From the NCBI GenBank assembly GCA_038924905.1, contig JBCKUK010000036.1, positions 1 through 13,375 on the forward strand: a DNA stretch of 13,375 nt, given 5' to 3'. The notes under the pieces were generated by a model, which saw only the letters and a list, made by a program, of their open reading frames with translations, was not told the DNA's origin and made no database searches. The stretch is from JBCKUK01 sp038924905. Its GTDB lineage: Bacteria; Pseudomonadota; Gammaproteobacteria; Burkholderiales; Methylophilaceae. Both the position numbers and the translations under genes were made by a program. Of this stretch, positions 1 to 6,867 are shown in pieces. Every line of letters starts with the position of its first letter. Within the stretch, counting starts at the first letter, position 1.

Positions 1-616
1 TAATAGCGCCCAACACCTGAGTAAAAATAAGCACGATAAGAATAAGGAACCCGTATGGTTCAATTCGAGCATAGCGCGCTGCCAAGGGGTTAGGTAACAA
101 ACTCACCGCAATGCGGCCGCCGTCCAGCGGCGGCAAGGGCAATAAATTTAGCACCATCAGAACCACATTACTAAGGATGCCAGCCGCGCCCATTAAGGCC
201 ACAGGCATAGCAGCGTAAGCTGGAAGTGCGGGTGTAAGCTTGATCAGCAGCGCCCATAATAAGGCCATAACAAGGTTGGCGCCGGGTCCGGCAGCTGCCA
301 CCCACAACATATCACTCTTGGGGTTGTGCAGTCTTGAAAAATCAACCGGCACCGGTTTTGCCCAACCAAAAAAGAAGCCGCCTGCCAGCATGGTGATGGC
401 GGGAACAACCAGCGTGCCAACCGGATCAATATGCCGTATAGGATTCAAGCTGATCCGTCCTGCGGCGGCGGCTGTCATGTCGCCAAAATAGCGCGCGACG
501 TAGCCATGGGCAGCTTCGTGTACCGTGATGGCAAAAATCATCGGCAGCGCTGATACGCTGATGAGCTGCATCGTATCCAGAGCGAATAGTGTCCGTATTA
601 AATTAGAAAGATCCAT
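1..616 (-). CDS. Site-2 protease family protein (M50 metalloprotease), C-terminus cut off by window edge
   Basis: This is an integral-membrane zinc metalloprotease of the small M50/SpoIVFB-like S2P group. 205 codons are visible and the reading frame is still open at the window edge. The zinc-binding HExxH motif reads HEAAH at residues 33-37. The third zinc ligand lies in the N-x-x-P...LDGGR motif (N157, P160, D165-G166). Hydrophobic segments surround both motifs, and a GPGAN turn follows at about 110-114, as is usual for the family. The family cleaves substrates within the membrane, but the substrate here is unknown. The start at 616 is supported by AGGAT at 621-625. It is the last visible gene of the leftward rnm-yciO-S2P set, 26 bases after yciO. 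Family members are usually about 210-220 residues, so little is missing. The family call is secure; the physiological role is not. Confidence 0.9.
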   Translation of the reverse strand, partial: MDLSNLIRTLFALDTMQLISVSALPMIFAITVHEAAHGYVARYFGDMTAAAAGRISLNPIRHIDPVGTLVVPAITMLAGGFFFGWAKPVPVDFSRLHNPKSDMLWVAAAGPGANLVMALLWALLIKLTPALPAYAAMPVALMGAAGILSNVVLMVLNLLPLPPLDGGRIAVSLLPNPLAARYARIEPYGFLILIVLIFTQVLGAI

Positions 617-642
617 TGTTATCCTGCGTTAATCATACAATA

Positions 643-1266
643 TTACAGCCCAAAAGGTTTGGGGTCACCTGCGCCCAAACGTACCAATTGTGGCGTTGCC
701 CCGGTTAAATCTATCACCGTGGTCGGCGCTACGGTGCAGGTTCCTGCGTCTATCACCAAGTCTAACTGATGTTCCAGTTTCTCGCGTATTTTCCATGCCT
801 CGTTGAGCGGTTCAGTATCATCTGGCAGCAATAAAGTCATACTCAACAATGGCTGATTTAGCTCGGTCAGAATGGCCTGTGTGACAGCATGTAGCGGCAC
901 GCGCAAACCGAGTGTACTGCGCTTGGGATGCTGCAAGCGGCGCGGCACTTCGCTTGTGGCTTTCAGAATAAACGTATAGGGGCCTGGTGTATTGGTTTTA
1001 AGCAAGCGGAACTGGCCATCGTCCACCCGCGCATAGGTGGATAGCTCAGCCAGATTGCGGCAAACAAGAGTGAAATGGTGGTTCTCATCTACGCCGCGAA
1101 TTTTGCGAATACGGTCTTGCGCACTCTTGTTGCCCAGCGCACAACCCAGCGCATAGCTGGAATCGGTCGGGTAAGCCATCACGCCGCCGCCAAGTAAAAT
1201 TTCCACTGATTGATGAACAAGCCTTGGCTGCGGGCTTTGCGGGTGGATGACGAAGTATTGTGCCAT
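643..1266 (-). CDS. yciO: YciO, Sua5/YciO/YrdC-family protein
   Basis: This 207-residue protein is collinear with E. coli YciO from its first residues (Q-F/Y-F-x-I-H-P) to the end (G-D-x-K-P-F). The YrdC fold binds nucleotide and RNA. TsaC/Sua5 relatives make threonylcarbamoyl-AMP for the t6A modification of tRNA position 37. Family motifs visible here are AYPTDSSYALG at 31-41 and a K-x-R at 55-57. The TsaC S-x-N motif is not kept: the aligned segment reads T-L-L at 144-146, as in other YciO proteins. Full TsaC activity is therefore doubtful, and YciO is the safer name than TsaC. The ATG directly follows the rnm stop codon without a spacer, which suggests translational coupling. In E. coli yciO also lies next to yciV/rnm, supporting a conserved functional pair. 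Confidence 0.92.
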   Translation of the reverse strand: MAQYFVIHPQSPQPRLVHQSVEILLGGGVMAYPTDSSYALGCALGNKSAQDRIRKIRGVDENHHFTLVCRNLAELSTYARVDDGQFRLLKTNTPGPYTFILKATSEVPRRLQHPKRSTLGLRVPLHAVTQAILTELNQPLLSMTLLLPDDTEPLNEAWKIREKLEHQLDLVIDAGTCTVAPTTVIDLTGATPQLVRLGAGDPKPFGL

Positions 1267-2130
1267 TTAGTGCAACTCTGAAACCATTTCAGCTACCTCA
1301 GGCCAATCCTGCCACACCGGTATGCAATTACTTGGCAAATCCGGCAAACTTCCCATCTCCCGATAGCTAAGGCCTGGCCCGTGGTAATCGGAACCCATGG
1401 AGGCTTGCAGGCCAAACTGTTTTGCCAGCCTGGCAAATTCCTGATACTGGTCGGGCGTGTGGCTGCCAGTTACCACTTCAATCGCCGCGCCGCCAAGATT
1501 GCGAAACTCCTCCAGTAACAGCAGCCTATTGGTGCGGCCCAGGTCATAGCGGCCTGGATGCGCTATCACCGCTACCCCACCGCTGCCAATAATCCACACC
1601 AGCGCGTCTTCCAAAGCTGCCCAGCGATGCTCAAAATAGCCGGGCTTGCCTTTAACCAGATAATTTTTAAAAACACTGCGCATGTCTTTGGCCAGACCTT
1701 TTTCCATCAGGAAGCGCGCAAAATGCGTGCGGCCGATAATACTCTGTCCAGCAAATGTGTAAGCGCCTTGCAGGCTGTTCTCTATGCCAAATTTGTCCAG
1801 ACTTGCTGCCATACCCTCGGCACGCTGATGGCGGCCTGCACGAATATCAGCAAGGCCGTTGGCCAGCGGTGCGTATTCCTGGTCTATCTTCAGGCCAACG
1901 ATATGCAAAGTGCGGTTACGCCAGGTAACGGAAATTTCAACGCCCCAAATCAGCTGTATGCCCTGTCTGACGGCCTCAGCCTTTGCTTCAGCCAGGCCTG
2001 CCGTATCATCATGGTCGGTCAACGCCAATACCTGCACGCCTTTTGCAGTAGCGTGCTTTACCAGTTCGCTAGGCGTCAGCAGGCCATCCGATATGGTGGA
2101 ATGGCTATGTAAATCAATGAGAGGTGACAT
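1267..2130 (-). CDS. rnm: PHP-domain phosphoesterase, RNase AM / 3',5'-nucleotide phosphatase
   Basis: The 287-residue PHP-domain protein matches E. coli YciV (RNase AM) along its whole length. YciV is a 5'-to-3' exonuclease that trims rRNA 5' ends; related proteins also hydrolyse 3',5'-bisphosphate nucleotides. Metal-binding PHP motifs seen in order are D-L-H-S-H near the N-terminus (H8, H10), the L-T-D-H-D motif around residue 40, G-V-E-I-S, A-H-P-G-R-Y, and a C-terminal G-S-D-Y-H. I place the start at 2130 (M-S-P-L-I-D-L-H) because homologs begin only a few residues before the D-L-H-S-H motif. An in-frame ATG at 2172 would add 14 residues with no family match. Neither start has a clear Shine-Dalgarno. 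It is the first gene of the leftward set, and its stop abuts the yciO start. It lies divergently from yciB. Confidence 0.9.
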   Translation of the reverse strand: MSPLIDLHSHSTISDGLLTPSELVKHATAKGVQVLALTDHDDTAGLAEAKAEAVRQGIQLIWGVEISVTWRNRTLHIVGLKIDQEYAPLANGLADIRAGRHQRAEGMAASLDKFGIENSLQGAYTFAGQSIIGRTHFARFLMEKGLAKDMRSVFKNYLVKGKPGYFEHRWAALEDALVWIIGSGGVAVIAHPGRYDLGRTNRLLLLEEFRNLGGAAIEVVTGSHTPDQYQEFARLAKQFGLQASMGSDYHGPGLSYREMGSLPDLPSNCIPVWQDWPEVAEMVSELH

Positions 2131-2191
2131 AAAGGAAGTGGTACAGCTGCCTTGTGAGACAAGCCGAATCATAACAAAATATGTTTATTAC

Positions 2192-2208
2192 TTATACGTT
2201 TAGTATAA
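2192..2208. repeat. 17-base inverted repeat in the rnm/yciB divergent promoter region
   Basis: Two perfect 6-base arms, TTATAC at 2192-2197 and GTATAA at 2203-2208, flank a 5-base centre. The right arm overlaps the TATAAT of the candidate yciB promoter. Position and symmetry would suit a repressor operator. AT-rich palindromes this short also occur by chance, so this is only a candidate. Confidence 0.35.
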
Positions 2209-2209
2209 T
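2204..2209 (+). promoter_or_regulatory. Candidate -10 box of the yciB operon promoter
   Basis: A perfect TATAAT lies 53 bases upstream of the yciB start in the divergent intergenic region. The matching -35 position (about 2181-2186) is poor, so this is a tentative sigma70 call. The box overlaps the right arm of an inverted repeat. Confidence 0.4.
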
Positions 2210-2261
2210 TTACTTTGTTGCGGTCTCATTTCTAATCACTAAACCCATCCTGGAACAGCGC

Positions 2262-2801
2262 ATGAAGTTTCTTTTCGATCTATTTCCCGTCATTCTATTT
2301 TTCGCCGCATATAAATTATTTGATATATACGTAGCCACTGCCACGGCCATCGTCGCGACTATCCTGCAGATTGCCTATGCAAAATTCAAACATGGCAAGG
2401 TAGATGGCATGTTGATAGCCAGTGGCGTAATTATTGCGGTGCTTGGTGGCGCCACGCTGCTGCTGCACAACGAAAACTTCATTAAATGGAAGCCCACAGT
2501 ACTTTATTGGATATTTACGCTAATACTGATCGTTTCCAACCTGTTTTTCAAAAGAAATCTGATCAAGAGTCTGATGGGTAACCAAATTACTATGCCAGAT
2601 AAAATCTGGAATAAACTTAATTGGGCCTGGGTCTGGTTCTTCGCCGGGCTGGGCTGCGTTAATCTTTATGTCGCCTTTAATTTTGCAACCGACACCTGGG
2701 TGAATTTCAAATTATTCGGCACTACTGGGTTGATGCTGATTTTTGTTGTCGCGCAAAGCCTGCTGCTCAGCAAGCACATAAGCGAGAAGGACGCTGAATA
2801 A
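2262..2801 (+). CDS. yciB: YciB, inner-membrane septation protein A
   Basis: This 179-residue polytopic membrane protein has the same length as E. coli YciB (also called IspZ or septation protein A), which acts at the inner membrane in cell-envelope synthesis and division. It begins M-K-F-L-F-D-L-F-P, the family hallmark, and has five hydrophobic segments: about residues 1-20, 22-42, 50-67, 78-93, and a pair in the C-terminal third. Conserved N-K-L-N-W-A-W and V-N-L-Y-V-A features occur between about 117 and 137. The start at 2262 is chosen because GGA at 2252-2254 lies seven bases upstream. An upstream in-frame ATG at 2181 would add 27 residues that precede the canonical N-terminus and fall in the promoter region. 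Its TAA overlaps the ATG of yciI by one base, implying coupled translation. Confidence 0.95.
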   Translation: MKFLFDLFPVILFFAAYKLFDIYVATATAIVATILQIAYAKFKHGKVDGMLIASGVIIAVLGGATLLLHNENFIKWKPTVLYWIFTLILIVSNLFFKRNLIKSLMGNQITMPDKIWNKLNWAWVWFFAGLGCVNLYVAFNFATDTWVNFKLFGTTGLMLIFVVAQSLLLSKHISEKDAE

Positions 2802-3103
2802 TGTGGTACGCAATTGTCGCCGAAGATGTACCAGGCAGTTTGGAAAAACGCATGGCTGCTCGTCCTCAGCATTTGGCGCGACTGACTGCATTGCAAAACG
2901 AAGGCCGCTTGCTATTGGCGGGCCCATTTCCCGCCATTGACAGCATCGACCCGGGCCCAGCTGGCTACACCGGCAGCCTGATAATTGCAGAATTTGCCAA
3001 TCTGGAGGCTGCCCAAGCCTGGGCTGCGGCTGACCCATTTGTGAACTCCGGCGTCTATGCCAATGTCTCAGTAAGGCCTTTTCGCAAAACACTGCCGCTA
3101 TAA
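2801..3103 (+). CDS. yciI: YciI family protein
   Basis: A 100-residue protein closely similar to E. coli YciI (98 residues). It has a ferredoxin-like alpha/beta fold, and members have been proposed to be small enzymes, though the reaction is not established for this group. Visible signatures are M-W-Y-A-I-V-A-E-D at the start, S-L-E-K-R then R-P-Q-H-L at about 13-25, E-G-R-L-L-L-A-G-P-F-P at 34-44, and A-W-A-A-A-D-P-F near 73-80. The conserved His in R-P-x-H-L and the Asp in A-D-P-F/Y are the presumed functional pair. Its ATG overlaps the yciB stop (TAATG), and its stop directly precedes the bolA ATG, so it is an internal gene of a tightly packed operon. Being cotranscribed with yciB and bolA suggests an envelope or stress role; this is inference. 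Confidence 0.92.
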   Translation: MWYAIVAEDVPGSLEKRMAARPQHLARLTALQNEGRLLLAGPFPAIDSIDPGPAGYTGSLIIAEFANLEAAQAWAAADPFVNSGVYANVSVRPFRKTLPL

Positions 3104-3364
3104 ATGACTTTGATTGATGAAATTCACGCACGGCTCGCAAGCCTTGATCCCGTTGCACTGGATATTAAGGATGATAGCGCCTTGCATGCGGGTCATGCCG
3201 GCAATAGCGGTGGCGGACATTTCACTGTGCAAATCACAAGCTCGCAATTTTGCGGAAAATCGCAGATAATTCGACATCGCTTAATTTATCAGGCACTTGC
3301 AGACCTTATGCGTCAGCAAATACACGCGTTAAGCATTCAGGCCATCGCAACCGATGAGCTCTAA
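3104..3364 (+). CDS. bolA: BolA family protein
   Basis: An 86-residue single-domain BolA protein. BolA proteins partner monothiol glutaredoxins in iron-sulfur and redox homeostasis, and in E. coli BolA also affects cell shape. Recognisable family features are A-L-H-A-G-H-A-G at 27-34, the G-G-G-H-F strand at 36-40, F-C-G-K-S around 49-53, R-H-R-L-I-Y at about 57-62 and I-H-A-L-S-I near the C-terminus. Several conserved histidines (28, 31, 39, 58) are possible cluster ligands. The start codon follows the yciI stop without a gap and no separate strong ribosome site is visible, so expression probably depends on translation of yciI. The order yciB, bolA, ppiC-like isomerase is common in betaproteobacteria. 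Which BolA subfamily it belongs to (BolA, IbaG or other) is not settled here. Confidence 0.9.
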   Translation: MTLIDEIHARLASLDPVALDIKDDSALHAGHAGNSGGGHFTVQITSSQFCGKSQIIRHRLIYQALADLMRQQIHALSIQAIATDEL

Positions 3365-3397
3365 TTTATTTTACAACCCCACTTTAAGGAATTATTA

Positions 3398-4216
3398 ATG
3401 AAACTAACGACTAGCTCACTGATTGCAATAGCCGCACTCACCATGCTGCAACCGGCACAAGCGGCAGATAGTGTTGCCACAGTGAACGGCAAGCCTATTA
3501 AGCAATCACTTTATGACTTTATCAGCAAGGATGCTGCTGCACGTGGCGTAACCGTGGATGCCAATATTCGCGCTGATATCATCGGCAAGCTTGTTACCAG
3601 CGAGCTGATTCATCAGGAAGCGCAGCGCCTGAGCATAGACAAACAGCCTGATTATGTAGCCAGAGAAGAACTTGGTCGCCGTGAGCTTTTGGTCAATACT
3701 TTTTTGCAGGATTACCTGAAAAAGAATCCGATCAGCGACGCTGATACCAAAGCTGCCTACGAAAAATTTAAAACCGAAATAGGCGACAAGGAATATAGTG
3801 CGCGTCATATCCTGGTAGCCACAGAAACCGAAGCAAAAGACATCATTGCGCAGCTGGGTAAGGGCGGCGATTTTGGCAAAATCGCCAAAGAAAAGTCAAA
3901 AGACCCTGGCACTAAAGACAAGGGTGGAGATTTGGGCTGGGTTGCTCCTGGCGGTATGGTCAAACCTTTCAGCGATGCCACTGCTACCTTGAAAAAAGGC
4001 GCTGTTACCGCAACGCCGGTTCAAACACAATATGGCTGGCACGTCATCAAACTTGATGATATCCGCACTGCCCAGCCACCGGCCTACGACAAAGTTAAAG
4101 GCGACCTGGAAAAATCACTGCAACAGCGTCAGGTACAAAAGCTGCTGATTGATTTGCGTAGCAAAGCCAAGATTGTTGATAATTCCAGCACTGCTGCACC
4201 CACGCCTAAAAAGTAA
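3398..4216 (+). CDS. Periplasmic parvulin-type peptidylprolyl isomerase (PpiC/PrsA/SurA-like)
   Basis: This 272-residue exported foldase carries one parvulin PPIase domain. The N-terminus is a Sec signal peptide with probable cleavage after A22 (A-Q-A, then A-D-S). A SurA/PrsA-like helical chaperone segment follows at about 24-125 (V-N-G-K-P-I near 29-34). The parvulin domain spans about 131-223: Y-S-A-R-H-I-L-V at 133-140, G-G-D-L-G-W at 176-181, and the C-terminal Y-G-W-H-V-I-K at 212-218. The tail includes a charged helix and a T-P-K-K end. Its role would be folding outer-membrane or periplasmic proteins. The start is supported by AAGGA at 3386-3390, seven bases upstream. It is the last gene of the yciB-yciI-bolA operon, 33 bases after bolA, and is followed by a strong terminator. 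Confidence 0.93.
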   Translation: MKLTTSSLIAIAALTMLQPAQAADSVATVNGKPIKQSLYDFISKDAAARGVTVDANIRADIIGKLVTSELIHQEAQRLSIDKQPDYVAREELGRRELLVNTFLQDYLKKNPISDADTKAAYEKFKTEIGDKEYSARHILVATETEAKDIIAQLGKGGDFGKIAKEKSKDPGTKDKGGDLGWVAPGGMVKPFSDATATLKKGAVTATPVQTQYGWHVIKLDDIRTAQPPAYDKVKGDLEKSLQQRQVQKLLIDLRSKAKIVDNSSTAAPTPKK

Positions 4217-4232
4217 GCAGGCTAGTATGAAT

Positions 4233-4267
4233 AAACAGCCTGTCATCACGACAGGCTGTTTTCTTTT
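4233..4267 (+). terminator. Rho-independent terminator after the parvulin gene
   Basis: A perfect 12-base-pair stem (4233-4244 with 4250-4261) with loop ATCAC is followed by TCTTTT. It lies 16 bases after the ppiC-like stop. Because the next gene converges on it and the reverse complement also has a T-containing tail, it may stop transcription from both sides. Confidence 0.9.
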
Positions 4268-4282
4268 GTAGAGCCGGGGAGT

Positions 4283-4654
4283 TTAAAGCTGGGAGAACTC
4301 GAGCGCGTTGCCATCAGGGTCTCGGCAAAATAATGCTTTTCGCCCAGATTTGCTCACACTATAAGTCACGCCCGCTTGATCCAGCGTAGTTTTGACGGCA
4401 CCCAGATCACTCACGGACAGCGCAACATGATAATCACGGCCGCCGTGCTCAGGACGAATAGAATCGGCATCCGGATCAGGAATGGCCATCAAATGAATCT
4501 GATTAATGCCGATGTCATACCACACGCCCGGGAAACCGAAATCAGGACGATTGTGGTTTGGTGTCAGTCCCAGCAGGTCTTCATAAAAGGCGCGGGATTT
4601 GTCCAAATCGGAAATAATCAGCCCTGCATGTAGCAGTTGGTTAATCTTGATCAT
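4283..4654 (-). CDS. VOC family (glyoxalase/bleomycin-resistance fold) protein
   Basis: A 123-residue protein with the paired beta-alpha-beta-beta-beta modules of the vicinal-oxygen-chelate superfamily. Signatures include H-A-G-L-I-I-S-D-L-D-K-S-R-A-F-Y-E-D-L-L-G-L at the N-terminus and C-R-D-P-D-G-N-A-L-E-F at the C-terminus. Four residues sit where metal ligands are expected: H9, H54, H76 and E119. A metal-dependent reaction is therefore plausible. Members include glyoxalase I, dioxygenases and resistance proteins, so the substrate cannot be named. It is similar in size to lactoylglutathione lyase, but I do not see enough to choose that name. It stands alone between the parvulin terminator and glnB, and a weak AGGG precedes its start. 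Read-through from glnB is possible because no strong terminator is visible between the two. Confidence 0.85.
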   Translation of the reverse strand: MIKINQLLHAGLIISDLDKSRAFYEDLLGLTPNHNRPDFGFPGVWYDIGINQIHLMAIPDPDADSIRPEHGGRDYHVALSVSDLGAVKTTLDQAGVTYSVSKSGRKALFCRDPDGNALEFSQL

Positions 4655-4702
4655 CTATGAAGCCCTGAAAATAAAATACGCTACCCCCAACGATGGGCAT
4701 GG

Positions 4703-4732
4703 ATTGTTACCGGGAAAGCACTTGCGTGTAAA
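4703..4732 (-). promoter_or_regulatory. Weak candidate promoter for the VOC-family gene
   Basis: On the minus strand TTTACA (4727-4732) is followed after 18 bases by AACAAT (4703-4708), about 48 bases before the start codon. The -35 box is good but the -10 box is poor. It is listed because no terminator separates this gene from glnB and some start signal would be expected. Confidence 0.25.
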
Positions 4733-4737
4733 TATTA

Positions 4738-5076
4738 TTAAATAGCTTCCTCGCCCGTTTCGCCAGTTCGGATGCGTATCACCTGTTCGACTGACGAAAC
4801 AAAAATCTTGCCGTCGCCTATCTTGCCGGTGTGTGCCGCCCTAATGATGGCTTCCATCGAGGCTTCTACCAAGTTATCTGCGACTATCAACTCCAATTTA
4901 ATCTTGGGTAAAAAATCCACTACGTATTCAGCGCCGCGATAAAGCTCGGTATGGCCTTTCTGGCGGCCAAAACCTTTAACTTCAGTTACTGTAAGTCCGG
5001 TAATGCCGATTTCTGACAACGCCTCACGCACTTCGTCCAGCTTGAACGGTTTAATAACGGCTTCGATTTTTTTCAT
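4738..5076 (-). CDS. glnB: PII nitrogen regulatory protein
   Basis: A 112-residue PII signal protein of standard length (M-K-K-I-E-A-V-I-K-P-F-K at the start). PII trimers sense 2-oxoglutarate and ATP/ADP, and in proteobacteria glutamine via uridylylation. They then control GlnE, NtrB and other targets. The T-loop is intact, with the uridylylation site Y51 in R-G-A-E-Y-V-V-D-F. The T-G-K-I-G-D-G-K-I-F nucleotide-binding signature is near 83-92. I call it GlnB rather than GlnK because no amtB lies beside it; sequence alone does not separate the two cleanly. The start at 5076 is set by AGAGGG at 5085-5090. An upstream in-frame ATG at 5124 falls on the promoter -10 box. It lies directly downstream of nadE. 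Confidence 0.93.
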   Translation of the reverse strand: MKKIEAVIKPFKLDEVREALSEIGITGLTVTEVKGFGRQKGHTELYRGAEYVVDFLPKIKLELIVADNLVEASMEAIIRAAHTGKIGDGKIFVSSVEQVIRIRTGETGEEAI

Positions 5077-5084
5077 TAATAATG

Positions 5085-5090
5085 CCCTCT
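5085..5090 (-). promoter_or_regulatory. Ribosome binding site that fixes the glnB start
   Basis: AGAGGG on the minus strand sits eight bases before the ATG at 5076. It selects the 112-residue PII form over the 128-residue extended frame. Confidence 0.7.
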
Positions 5091-5119
5091 GTTGGCTCAA
5101 CGTTAACTCAATAACTGAA

Positions 5120-5148
5120 ATCATACGTGGGTAGTTCTAAAAACTCAA
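5120..5148 (-). promoter_or_regulatory. Sigma70-type promoter of glnB
   Basis: On the minus strand TTGAGT (5143-5148) and TATGAT (5120-5125) are separated by an optimal 17 bases. The expected transcript start is near 5112, giving a leader of roughly 36 bases before the glnB ATG. I saw no sigma54-type GG...GC pair in this intergenic stretch, so the visible evidence favours housekeeping expression. Confidence 0.65.
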
Positions 5149-5211
5149 AATTCTTGCCGCAAGTCAGTTGCTGCCGACAACAATAAATGGTCAGTTTCTG
5201 AAGGCGCTATT

Positions 5212-6831
5212 TCACGACGAAGTTGAGAATTTCGTGGGCACCCATTTGGAAGTAATTGGGTATCGTCTATCTTTGCCGAACCCTCTATGGGTGATTCTCA
5301 CGCCCACTGGCGCCTGACGGCGCTTATATTCATTGCGGTCAATCAGGTCAACAACGCGCGCAACATCCTGCTCACTATAACCCATAGCGACAATATCGGC
5401 ACGGCTGCAATCATGCTCTACATAAGCTTTCATGATAGCATCCAGTATCTCATAAGGCGGCAGGCTATCCTGATCCACCTGATTGGCGCGCAGCTCAGCC
5501 GAGGGTGGCCGTGAAATAATCCGCTCTGGGATCACTGGCGAAATCGTATTACGATAATTCGCAAGCTTGTAGACCAGGGTTTTAGGCACGTCTTTCAACA
5601 AGGAAAAACCGCCGGCCATATCACCATACAAGGTGGCATAGCCCACTGCCATCTCACTCTTGTTGCCGGTAGTCAGCACGATACTGCCAAACTTGTTGGA
5701 CAATGCCATCAGCAGCATGCCACGGATGCGTGCCTGTAAATTCTCTTCTGTGGCATCAAAAGGCAAGTCAGAAAAATCTGCTGCAAGCGTCTCGCTGAAG
5801 CACTCATACAAGGCCATGATAGGTAATTCGCTGTATTTCACACCTATTGTTTTCGCCATTTCCCGTGCATCAATCACACTCATTTTGGAGGTAAACTCGG
5901 AAGGCATCATGACTACGCGTACTTTCTCGGCACCCAATGCATCCACGGCAATGGCCAGCGTCAGCGCAGAATCAACGCCGCCAGATAAGCCCAGCACAAC
6001 GCCCGGAAAACCATTCTTGTGCACATAGTCGTGCAAGCCCAGGCAAAGCGCCTTGTAAACCGAAGCTTCCAGGCCAAAGCTGGGGTTTATTTTAGTGGGC
6101 ACTGGATTTGCGTCCTTTAGCTCAACCGTCGCGAGCACTTCTTCAAAAGCCACTGATTGCTGGGCAAGCGCGCCCTTATTATCGAGCGCGAAAGAAGCGC
6201 CATCAAATACCAGTTCATCCTGCCCTCCTACTATATTGGCGTAAACAATAGACAGGCCGGTTTCTTTAACGCGCTCCCTGGCAACTTCATGACGCGTCTG
6301 CTGTTTATCGATATGAAAAGGAGATGCATTCAGGACCAGCAGCACTTCTGCACCCGCTTGTTTAGCCAATAGCGCAGGGCCTGGCTCCCATACATCAGCA
6401 CAAATCAATATGCCAAATTGCACACCCTGATGGCTGAACACCAGCGGTTCGCAACCAGGAGTGAAATAACGCACTTCATCAAAAACGCTGTGGTTAGGCA
6501 GAATGTGCTTGTGATAGGTGGCAGCAATGCCACCGTCTTGCAACACTGAAGCTGCGTTATAACAGGCGCCATTGTGTACAATCGGATGCCCGACAACGGT
6601 GGTGATTGCGGGCAGCGCCCTGGCTAATTCGACTAGCGCAGTTTTGCAGGCCTGGTTGAAATCCTTGCGCAGCAGTAGATCTTCCGGTGGGTAGCCACTC
6701 AATGCCAGCTCTGGCGTTATTATCAGACTTGCGCCAGCAGACTTCGCACGCTCAGCATATTCGATTATTTTTGCACTATTACCAGCCAAATCGCCTACTG
6801 TGCAGTTAATTTGCGCAATGGCTAGTTTCAT
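5212..6831 (-). CDS. nadE: Glutamine-dependent NAD+ synthase
   Basis: This 539-residue two-domain cytoplasmic enzyme makes NAD+ from deamido-NAD+, ATP and glutamine-derived ammonia, the last step of NAD synthesis. The N-terminal nitrilase-type glutaminase domain (about 1-250) has the expected Glu-Lys-Cys triad: E41 in T-P-E-L-A-L-S-G-Y, K108 in Y-H-K-H-I-L-P, and C144 in L-I-C-A-D-V-W-E. The C-terminal synthetase domain (about 255-539) has the ATP pyrophosphatase P-loop S-G-G-V-D-S at 283-288. Further on it has T-T-G-N-K-S-E and G-D-M-A-G-G-F motifs, then a basic tail with R-I-T-H-R-G-F-G-K-D. Length is typical for the proteobacterial glutamine-dependent form. It starts 36 bases after the ankyrin gene, with no obvious terminator between, and is followed by glnB. 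PII has been reported to regulate NadE in Azospirillum, which gives this adjacency possible functional meaning. Confidence 0.95.
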   Translation of the reverse strand: MKLAIAQINCTVGDLAGNSAKIIEYAERAKSAGASLIITPELALSGYPPEDLLLRKDFNQACKTALVELARALPAITTVVGHPIVHNGACYNAASVLQDGGIAATYHKHILPNHSVFDEVRYFTPGCEPLVFSHQGVQFGILICADVWEPGPALLAKQAGAEVLLVLNASPFHIDKQQTRHEVARERVKETGLSIVYANIVGGQDELVFDGASFALDNKGALAQQSVAFEEVLATVELKDANPVPTKINPSFGLEASVYKALCLGLHDYVHKNGFPGVVLGLSGGVDSALTLAIAVDALGAEKVRVVMMPSEFTSKMSVIDAREMAKTIGVKYSELPIMALYECFSETLAADFSDLPFDATEENLQARIRGMLLMALSNKFGSIVLTTGNKSEMAVGYATLYGDMAGGFSLLKDVPKTLVYKLANYRNTISPVIPERIISRPPSAELRANQVDQDSLPPYEILDAIMKAYVEHDCSRADIVAMGYSEQDVARVVDLIDRNEYKRRQAPVGVRITHRGFGKDRRYPITSKWVPTKFSTSS

Positions 6832-6867
6832 AAGTAAGGGAACCTTAGATCAGGTCCTGCATGGTCG

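Noticed and set aside
1558..2112. Open frame of 184 codons on the plus strand opposite rnm
   Set aside because: It lies wholly antisense to a well-conserved PHP-domain gene, matches no family I know, and has no ribosome site. It is best explained by the codon pattern of the real gene.
2181..2261. Upstream start for YciB at 2181
   Set aside because: It would precede the candidate -10 box and add a non-family hydrophobic stretch ahead of the canonical M-K-F-L-F-D-L-F-P start.
2712..3158. Minus-strand open frame of 148 codons opposite yciB and yciI
   Set aside because: It is antisense to two clearly conserved genes and spans their junction. The sequence is low quality as protein, with many scattered Q, R and C residues.
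5077..5124. Extended N-terminus for PII starting at 5124
   Set aside because: The upstream ATG overlaps the -10 box of the promoter, and the extra 16 residues are absent from the PII family. The ATG at 5076 has a good ribosome site.
5149..5211. Possible nadE terminator between nadE and glnB
   Set aside because: Only 4-base stems (for example CTTG-CGG-CAAG followed by AATTTT on the minus strand) can be drawn. This is too weak to call, so read-through into glnB is possible.
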